Below are positions 30,825 through 35,314 of a DNA stretch of 35,314 nucleotides, piece after piece; the stretch's first letter is position 1; each line of letters starts with the position of its first letter. Where the stretch lies: IMG/VR virus record IMGVR_UViG_3300020400_000017, positions 1 through 35,314 of that record. One strand, written 5' to 3'. The position numbers and the translations under genes are program-made. Under the pieces are notes generated by a model that saw nothing but the letters and a program-made list of their open reading frames with translations, was not told where the DNA came from and made no database searches. Source of the stretch: a virus.

Positions 30825-31384
30825 TATATCATCTTTCTTGTATCTGAGTAAACTTTTGCATCTGTAGCACCAACAAATCTTTGAACAGGCAAATTTAGTG
30901 CAACAGGCATTTCATTTACTTTTATATTTAAAAAGGCACTTCTTACATTACTAAAAAGATAAGACTTGATAGACGGTCTCACAGCTCTGATACCTGCTAC
31001 CTGTCTCCAACTTACATTTATAGTTGTTTTCTCATCAAAGTTATTATCACTAGCAAATCCTAGCATTCTTCTAAACAACTGTACCCTTAGGCCATAAGGT
31101 AAATAATGAAAGTTTATACCCCAAAATCTACCACCTCTTTGTTCAGTAGGTATGATTAGTGGGAATCTATCATAATAAGGTAAAGGTGCGCCATATGTTT
31201 TTGCCTGATACCCAAATAGATTAAATATACCAAACTTAGGTGTTGCTGATGCCTTACCTTGTCTTATCAATCCTCTTGCAGTAGTGCCTGATCCTGTAGC
31301 GTCTCGTACTTTTCTACGATACCAGTCCATAGACTTTCTAGTGTCACCTGCCTGCTTGACTATACTGTCTATAACTCCTGCCAT
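30824..31384 (-). CDS. Conserved T4-like virion protein, possibly gp2-like DNA end protector
   Basis: The 186-residue protein has the block LPYYDRFPLIIPTEQRGGRF, then GINFHYLPYGLRVQLFRRML, which I associate with a widespread myovirus family often labelled DNA end protector (gp2) or left unnamed. The N-terminus is basic (MDWYRRKVRDATGSGT). In T4, genes 2, 4 and 53 are adjacent, and here gp4 and gp53 lie nearby, which mildly supports gp2. The promoter TATAAATA ends 5 nt before its ATG, so it heads a late operon with a leaderless message. Function uncertain. Confidence 0.5.
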   Translation of the reverse strand: MAGVIDSIVKQAGDTRKSMDWYRRKVRDATGSGTTARGLIRQGKASATPKFGIFNLFGYQAKTYGAPLPYYDRFPLIIPTEQRGGRFWGINFHYLPYGLRVQLFRRMLGFASDNNFDEKTTINVSWRQVAGIRAVRPSIKSYLFSNVRSAFLNIKVNEMPVALNLPVQRFVGATDAKVYSDTRKMI

Positions 31385-31389
31385 ACTAC

Positions 31390-31397
31390 TATTTATA
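31390..31397 (-). promoter_or_regulatory. Late promoter inside the cyclase stop, leaderless
   Basis: TATAAATA, then GTAGT, then ATG 31384. The TAA stop of the adenylate cyclase gene lies within the promoter, which ties the cyclase operon physically to the phage late genes. Confidence 0.7.
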
Positions 31398-33240
31398 CTG
31401 GTTTATAGATGGTAATTAATTCTTCTTTACCTTTAACTTTGATCTTATCTACTTCGATTGACTTGATATTCTTTAGTTTTTCTTGAGTATAACTAGAATA
31501 TAATGTAGTTACAATACCACCATCATCTGTTTTATAGTTTCGTGTTGTTGCCTCTAGTCTTGCAGCTAGATTTACTGCATCCCCTATAACTGAATAATCA
31601 AATCTTGTATCACTACCCATATTACCTACAATACAAGTGCCAGTATTGACACCTGAACCTATATTGATATCAGGTAGACCTTTTTCTCTAAACATCACTT
31701 TTAATTTTTCAGTTTCTTCAGCACATTCTATTGCTGTCTTAACTGCCATCTCAGCATGATCTTCACAATCAAGTGGTGCATTCCAGAATGCCATGATACA
31801 GTCGCCCATATATTTGTCAACACAACCACCATTGTTTAAAACAATCTTTGTCATTCTGTTTAGATAATCATTTACAATCTCTACGAGGCCTTCAGGATCA
31901 TCATTATTTTTATAGTACTCAGAAATAGGTGTGAATCCTACAATGTCCATAAATAAGAAACTCATCTCTCTTCGCTCACCACCTAGTTTCAATTTGCTAG
32001 GATCTTTTTGCAATATAGCAACTTGTCTTGGATCTAAATATGTTTCAAATTGTTTTCTAATTTGTTGTTTTAATCTAAACTCTAAAACAAACCGATTAAA
32101 TATACTATGCATACCAACTATTGTCAAGCAGATAATGGCCCAACTTACATCTGCCAATATCAAATACTTAGCAAATAAAAAATATGAGACATATATCAAA
32201 CTGATATAGGTAAGAATTAGGAATATGCCTACAAACCAATAAGGTGTAAATCTTGCCAATATCACTATTAAGACACCTAGGATAATAGAAACCAATAATT
32301 CTAGTATTAGAGAGTAATCATATCTGTTAATTTGGTCTCCGTCTAATACCGTCTGTAAAGTCGAAGCAGATAACATATAATCATACTGTTCCCCGTTTGG
32401 GGTTGCAACTATACTAGATAACCCCTCTGCTGTCAAGCCAATTATTACAGTCTTACCTGCAAACTCGGAAAAGTCTTGACTCGCTGCTGATAATGTGTTA
32501 TATTCTTTCTTCCATCTTAACCAAATTCTGGCATGTGGATCAGTCTCAATGGTATCATAACCTGGCACTCTAACAGCAATAACTCCCCCTTCGCCAGCCT
32601 TAATCTGATAACTAGGATCGCCTGTTGCCACTCTAATAGTTTCTAGTGCTATTGCAGGATAAGTCTCATCACCAATTTTCATAATTAGTGGCACTCGTCT
32701 AACAACACCATCTATCTCAGGTGCTGTATTGATAACACCCACACCATCTGCATACTGCCCTAGTTCAGGTATTGGTCCTAACATACCTGGCCATTCATAT
32801 AACCAAGGTAGAGGATCACCTATTTTTGCAACACCTCTTGGTACAGCATTCTTGTTTATTTGTGTAGTGCCGACTTGTGCTATAACAACACCCATTTGAT
32901 ATATCGTATTTACAAATGCCTCATCACCACCCATTCTATCATACTCAGAAAATAATATAGGCATTACAATTATACCTACTTGTGCTTCTCTTAACTTAAC
33001 AACAAGATCAGCAAGTACCCTTCTATCCCAAGGCCATTGACCATACTTTTCAATAGACTCTTCATCTATGGTTACTATACCTATATCTTGAGATAATTCT
33101 TTTGTTTCTGACTGTAATAAAAAATCAAAAGATTTAAGTCTCATCATTTCTTTTAAATAAGGATCACCTAAACCTATGACTGTTAATATTGCAAGTGTTA
33201 ATAAACCTATTGTCCAGTGTGTGAATATTTTAGAAATCAT
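31393..33240 (-). CDS. Membrane adenylate cyclase with CHASE2 sensor domain
   Basis: A class III cyclase making cAMP from ATP. Order in 615 residues: one membrane span (about 10-25), an extracytoplasmic CHASE2 sensor (about 30-300, with SQDIGIVTIDEESIEKYGQW, PWDRR and GVGVINTAPEIDGVVRRVPL), three spans (about 310-375) and the cyclase domain (about 400-610). Catalytic residues are intact: metal-binding Asp432 (FMDIVGFT) and Asp480 (KYMGD), adenine-type Lys476, Asp548, and Asn557 and Arg561 (GDAVNLAARLE). So it should be an active adenylate rather than guanylate cyclase. It overlaps the 55-residue gene by 11 nt. The signal sensed is unknown; FecR-domain genes often accompany such cyclases in bacteria. 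Confidence 0.92.
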   Translation of the reverse strand: MISKIFTHWTIGLLTLAILTVIGLGDPYLKEMMRLKSFDFLLQSETKELSQDIGIVTIDEESIEKYGQWPWDRRVLADLVVKLREAQVGIIVMPILFSEYDRMGGDEAFVNTIYQMGVVIAQVGTTQINKNAVPRGVAKIGDPLPWLYEWPGMLGPIPELGQYADGVGVINTAPEIDGVVRRVPLIMKIGDETYPAIALETIRVATGDPSYQIKAGEGGVIAVRVPGYDTIETDPHARIWLRWKKEYNTLSAASQDFSEFAGKTVIIGLTAEGLSSIVATPNGEQYDYMLSASTLQTVLDGDQINRYDYSLILELLVSIILGVLIVILARFTPYWFVGIFLILTYISLIYVSYFLFAKYLILADVSWAIICLTIVGMHSIFNRFVLEFRLKQQIRKQFETYLDPRQVAILQKDPSKLKLGGERREMSFLFMDIVGFTPISEYYKNNDDPEGLVEIVNDYLNRMTKIVLNNGGCVDKYMGDCIMAFWNAPLDCEDHAEMAVKTAIECAEETEKLKVMFREKGLPDINIGSGVNTGTCIVGNMGSDTRFDYSVIGDAVNLAARLEATTRNYKTDDGGIVTTLYSSYTQEKLKNIKSIEVDKIKVKGKEELITIYKPV

Positions 33241-33397
33241 AGTCTATACCATTTAATGAATAAGTTTTGCCATTGAAACCTTTATCCATCTTTTCAATCT
33301 CAGTCATTTTATCACCATCTTTTCTCTCGTAAGGATTAAAGTGTGGTTTCTTTTCTTCTTTTTTCTTCTTTTTGAATATATTTAATATCTTTTTCAT
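33230..33397 (-). CDS. 55-residue basic protein of unknown function
   Basis: ATG 33397 overlaps the stop of the MIP18-like gene (TAATG), and its stop overlaps the cyclase start by 11 nt. A very basic start (MKKILNIFKKKKKEEKKP) precedes a polar part (FNPYERKDGDKMTEIEKMDK) and an acidic-aromatic end (YSLNGIDYDF). No family recognised. Its coupled position between the Fe-S-related genes and the cyclase suggests a linked role or simply a translational bridge. Confidence 0.55.
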   Translation of the reverse strand: MKKILNIFKKKKKEEKKPHFNPYERKDGDKMTEIEKMDKGFNGKTYSLNGIDYDF

Positions 33398-33720
33398 TAC
33401 CAACCCATTATAAATTTTGTTTCTTCAGGAACCATATGCATACCAAATGGTGGATCAAATGTAAGTTCAACTGTACAATCTTTTACACCTTCTACTTTTA
33501 GTCCTGCATTTTTTATATCTTGTTGAATTTGATCTGCCATAGGACAGGCAGGACTTGTTAGTGTGTGTTTTATATTTACAACATCATCATCTGATACTGT
33601 TATGTCGTATATTAGTCCTAGTTTTATAACAGAGATGCTAGGCATTTCAGGATCAAACACCTTCTCTAAATTATCTCCTACTTGAGATATTATCTTATTC
33701 TTCTTCGGATCTAAGCTCAT
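33397..33720 (-). CDS. MIP18/DUF59 family Fe-S assembly factor (SufT/PaaD-like)
   Basis: Members of this family help mature Fe-S proteins. The 107 residues show the family wording FDPEMPSISVIKLGLIYDI, then VNIKHTLTSPACPMADQI with the conserved Cys59, and a closing VELTFDPPFGMHMV. Length is normal for a single-domain member. It overlaps the CHCC zinc protein gene by 26 nt and follows the ferredoxin, which makes sense if it helps assemble the ferredoxin clusters. Role in a phage is inference. Confidence 0.85.
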   Translation of the reverse strand: MSLDPKKNKIISQVGDNLEKVFDPEMPSISVIKLGLIYDITVSDDDVVNIKHTLTSPACPMADQIQQDIKNAGLKVEGVKDCTVELTFDPPFGMHMVPEETKFIMGW

Positions 33721-33871
33721 AAGTCATACTACAATATGGACACACCATTTCTGTATCTTCTTCTTTCATTGTTAAGTATACCAAAGGATGACCCTCTGAT
33801 GGGTGCATACCTTCTTTTATTAATCCATCGCAAGTAAATTTTCTTGTTTCTGTTTTAATCTTGTAATCCAT
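33695..33871 (-). CDS. CHCC zinc-finger protein (NDUFS6/zf-CHCC family)
   Basis: 58 residues from ATG 33871, overlapping the ferredoxin end by 17 nt and the MIP18 start by 26 nt. The four ligands of the zf-CHCC family are in order: Cys14 (TCDG), His28 (SEGHPLVYL), Cys44 and Cys47 ([11 protein letters not shown]). In mitochondria the related NDUFS6 is a zinc subunit of complex I, and alphaproteobacteria carry a short form of about this size. A phage copy suggests capture from an alphaproteobacterial host and an effect on respiration or on Fe-S proteins; that effect is inference. Confidence 0.85.
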   Translation of the reverse strand: MDYKIKTETRKFTCDGLIKEGMHPSEGHPLVYLTMKEEDTEMVCPYCSMTYELRSEEE

Positions 33872-34178
33872 ATTTTTCTAATTTATTCTTCTCTTCAGCA
33901 AATAATTCTGCATCAGGATAAGAATCTTTCTTTACTGTTATATTAGGCCACTTCTCACTATATTCCTCATTCAATTTATACCACTTATCACCCACATCTT
34001 CAGTATCTTCAATAATAGCATCAACAGGACATTCAGGTATACAAACTCCACAATCAATACATTCTTCTGGATTGATTACTAACATATTAGGTCCTTCATA
34101 AAAACAATCTACAGGACAAACCTCAACACAATCTGTATGCTTACATTTAATACATTTATCATTCACTAAATGAGTCAT
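33855..34178 (-). CDS. fdxA: Seven-iron ferredoxin FdxA ([3Fe-4S][4Fe-4S])
   Basis: Low-potential electron carrier. All nine Cys of the Azotobacter ferredoxin I pattern are present: Cys9, 12, 17, 21, 25 ([20 protein letters not shown]) and Cys40, 43, 46, 50 ([16 protein letters not shown]). The family tail with [14 protein letters not shown] is also there. Length 107 is normal for alphaproteobacterial FdxA. It stands between the curlin-like gene and the CHCC zinc gene in a one-strand operon. The similarity to bacterial FdxA is so close that fairly recent capture from a host is likely. It differs from the plant-type ferredoxin known in cyanophages. Confidence 0.95.
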   Translation of the reverse strand: MTHLVNDKCIKCKHTDCVEVCPVDCFYEGPNMLVINPEECIDCGVCIPECPVDAIIEDTEDVGDKWYKLNEEYSEKWPNITVKKDSYPDAELFAEEKNKLEKYGLQD

Positions 34179-34200
34179 AATATTTAAAGTTGACGAGGTA

Positions 34201-34548
34201 TTATTGATTAAGAGTCATGGTGCAAAATGAATGCCCACAAAATAAATTAGCGTTATAATTTTTATTATTACCTGTTTGTGTTATAAAAATTGATGAACCA
34301 TTACTTGTTCTACCATCAACATCTATATTGATATTATTATCGTTACCTACTTGAGAAAAATCTAATTCAAAGTTGTCCATACTTTGTACATCTAAATCAA
34401 TATTATTATCTTCACCGTCTTGTAAAATATCAAGATCACCACCATCGCTAGTTATGATAGTCAGGTCAAAGTCATTTGCATCTGCCTTGTTAGGTATAAA
34501 CCCAATCAAAAAATACAAACTAATTAGACTGAATAATAGTAATTTCAT
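34201..34548 (-). CDS. Secreted curlin-repeat (CsgA-like) protein
   Basis: Curlin repeats build amyloid fibres on cell surfaces. The 115-residue protein has a signal peptide (hydrophobic 1-18, likely cut after ADA at 24). After that come three Q-x-G-x-x-N units: [24 protein letters not shown] and [12 protein letters not shown], the curlin signature, and a closing pair of Cys (FCGHSFC). A strong AGGAGG precedes ATG 34548, which overlaps the FecR-domain gene by 29 nt. It is shorter than CsgA, so it may be a minor fibre subunit or a nucleator-like protein. Confidence 0.75.
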   Translation of the reverse strand: MKLLLFSLISLYFLIGFIPNKADANDFDLTIITSDGGDLDILQDGEDNNIDLDVQSMDNFELDFSQVGNDNNINIDVDGRTSNGSSIFITQTGNNKNYNANLFCGHSFCTMTLNQ

Positions 34549-35314
34549 TTGAATTTCCTCCTATCTCGTAATCATAAATCTCATCATCACCTTGTATAAT
34601 ATTTATATTGTACCCATACTCTTGATCTAGTCTCAATTCAAGATAGTTTGCCTCTGTTTCTCTTATAACTAACCATTCTGGTTCTTCATTCAATATTATG
34701 ATACCTGTTTCTTCATCTTTACCTGTGGCAACTCCTGTTCCTGACTTCTTTTTATCGAACTCACTTCTCATCTTTTTTGCTAATTGTTCGTTCAGCTGTT
34801 TTAAAATATCACCTAAAAAATTCTGTTCTAAAAAATCTATATCAAGTGCTGTTGCCCAAGCACTTTCTTCCTCTTCTAAATAGTCTACATCTAAATCGTC
34901 AAATTGTAGAAAGTCTAGATCGAGAGCATCTGCAACCTCAATATATTCTGACTGTTCTAATTGTTCAGTTATTGCAGGCGGTCTTGATATAATCAATAGA
35001 TTGTTTATCATATTCTCATCTAGACCTAGCGTTACAGGTTTCATAGGTGTGCTAGAAACTGTATCAACAACTGTGGCCTGAAATGCCTGATTAAGTATAA
35101 CTTGTCCTGCATCTGATTCTACTGATATCTCACCTACATAACAAGCACCAGTAGTATTACAACTAGGTAGTAGTATGATAGTTGAACTACCTAACTCGTC
35201 TACAGTCATTGAAAAATCTGTGCCTCTAACACCTATTGTTGCTGTAGGTGTCTTTATTTTTATACTTGTAGGATTAGTTTTTGCAATCTGACCTGAGGCA
35301 TATCTAACTGTGCC
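34520..35314 (-). CDS. FecR-domain protein, N-terminus beyond the window
   Basis: The frame is open to the right edge, so the 5' end is missing. Visible at the edge is the FecR core: RYASGQIAKTNPTS, then the diagnostic KTPTATIGVRGTDF and SMTVDE. FecR-domain proteins are periplasmic sensors or wall-binding modules often next to CHASE2 cyclases. The middle carries three similar acidic units (LDLDFLQ, LDVDYLE, LDIDFLE), and the end has NINIIQ and EITIIQSN strands that resemble curlin repeats. Overlap with the curlin-like gene suggests that they act together. Confidence 0.75.
   Translation of the reverse strand, partial: GTVRYASGQIAKTNPTSIKIKTPTATIGVRGTDFSMTVDELGSSTIILLPSCNTTGACYVGEISVESDAGQVILNQAFQATVVDTVSSTPMKPVTLGLDENMINNLLIISRPPAITEQLEQSEYIEVADALDLDFLQFDDLDVDYLEEEESAWATALDIDFLEQNFLGDILKQLNEQLAKKMRSEFDKKKSGTGVATGKDEETGIIILNEEPEWLVIRETEANYLELRLDQEYGYNINIIQGDDEIYDYEIGGNSNEITIIQSN
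34600..34607 (-). promoter_or_regulatory. Weak candidate late promoter for the curlin-like gene
   Basis: Minus-strand TATAAATA inside the FecR-domain gene, 51 nt before ATG 34548. It lacks the following GT; it may be chance in AT-rich coding sequence. Confidence 0.25.

Noticed and set aside
31393-34178. The idea that the cyclase-ferredoxin segment is host DNA joined by misassembly
   Set aside because: The cyclase stop is formed within a phage late promoter, base composition is as in the rest, and all genes tile on one strand. Read coverage would still be the decisive test.
1-35314. tRNA genes, CRISPR arrays, insertion sequences or integrase/attachment sites
   Set aside because: No cloverleaf, regular spacer array, transposase or integrase was seen; the content is that of a lytic T4-like phage. 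A prophage reading of the window is not supported.

Overview
The window is part of the genome of a T4-like marine myovirus with low GC (roughly 30 percent over most of its length). The tail and baseplate genes are homologues of T4 gp4, gp5, gp6, gp8, gp25, gp26, gp48, gp53 and gp54, and late promoters of the T4 type (TATAAATA) recur. Gene content (2OG-Fe(II) oxygenases, NodU-type carbamoyltransferase, sulfotransferase, DUF4815 protein) is typical of phages of marine bacteria. The cargo (seven-iron ferredoxin, NDUFS6-like zinc protein, CHASE2 adenylate cyclase) looks alphaproteobacterial, so a SAR11-type or other marine alphaproteobacterial host is my inference, not something the sequence proves.

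Layout, left to right. 1-12351, minus strand: baseplate and fibre operons (DUF4815 protein, gp8, a subtilisin-like protease, a fibre, a large gp7-position protein, gp6, a long gp25 fusion, a PAAR spike tip and four small proteins). 12366-12562: an AT-rich divergent control region with an iterated TTTTCGCA motif and a sigma70-like promoter. 12563-15138, plus strand: small early-type proteins, two oxygenase-like enzymes and a Cys-rich SPASM-like protein. 15185-20121, minus strand: cupin-like protein, sulfotransferase, carbamoyltransferase, methyltransferase-like protein and a third oxygenase-like protein. 20161-25768, minus strand: small proteins, then gp5, a gp27-like hub protein, gp53 and gp48. 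25802-26260, plus strand: gp4. 26324-31384, minus strand: tape measure, membrane protein, tail chaperone with a probable -1 frameshift extension, gp54, a staphylococcal-type nuclease and a conserved virion protein. 31393-35314, minus strand: a tight operon for a FecR-domain protein, a curlin-repeat protein, FdxA ferredoxin, a CHCC zinc protein, a MIP18/SufT-like protein, a 55-residue protein and a CHASE2 adenylate cyclase.

Four things stand out. (1) gp25 is fused behind a HAD-phosphatase domain with all four motifs and an Ig-like domain, and a late promoter inside the gene sits exactly where it would make gp25 alone. (2) Several late promoters lie 5 nt before an ATG, so that, by T4 rules, transcription would begin on the start codon and the mRNA would be leaderless. 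(3) The chaperone gene before the tape measure ends in a T8 slippery run, and the -1 frame stays open for 62 more codons. (4) The last operon joins cAMP synthesis, Fe-S/redox proteins and a curli/FecR-like surface pair in a virus.

Several genes of 18-58 codons, found by reading both strands by eye, fill gaps between the larger genes. After that no stretch over 300 bases is left empty. I see no tRNA, rRNA, CRISPR array or insertion sequence.
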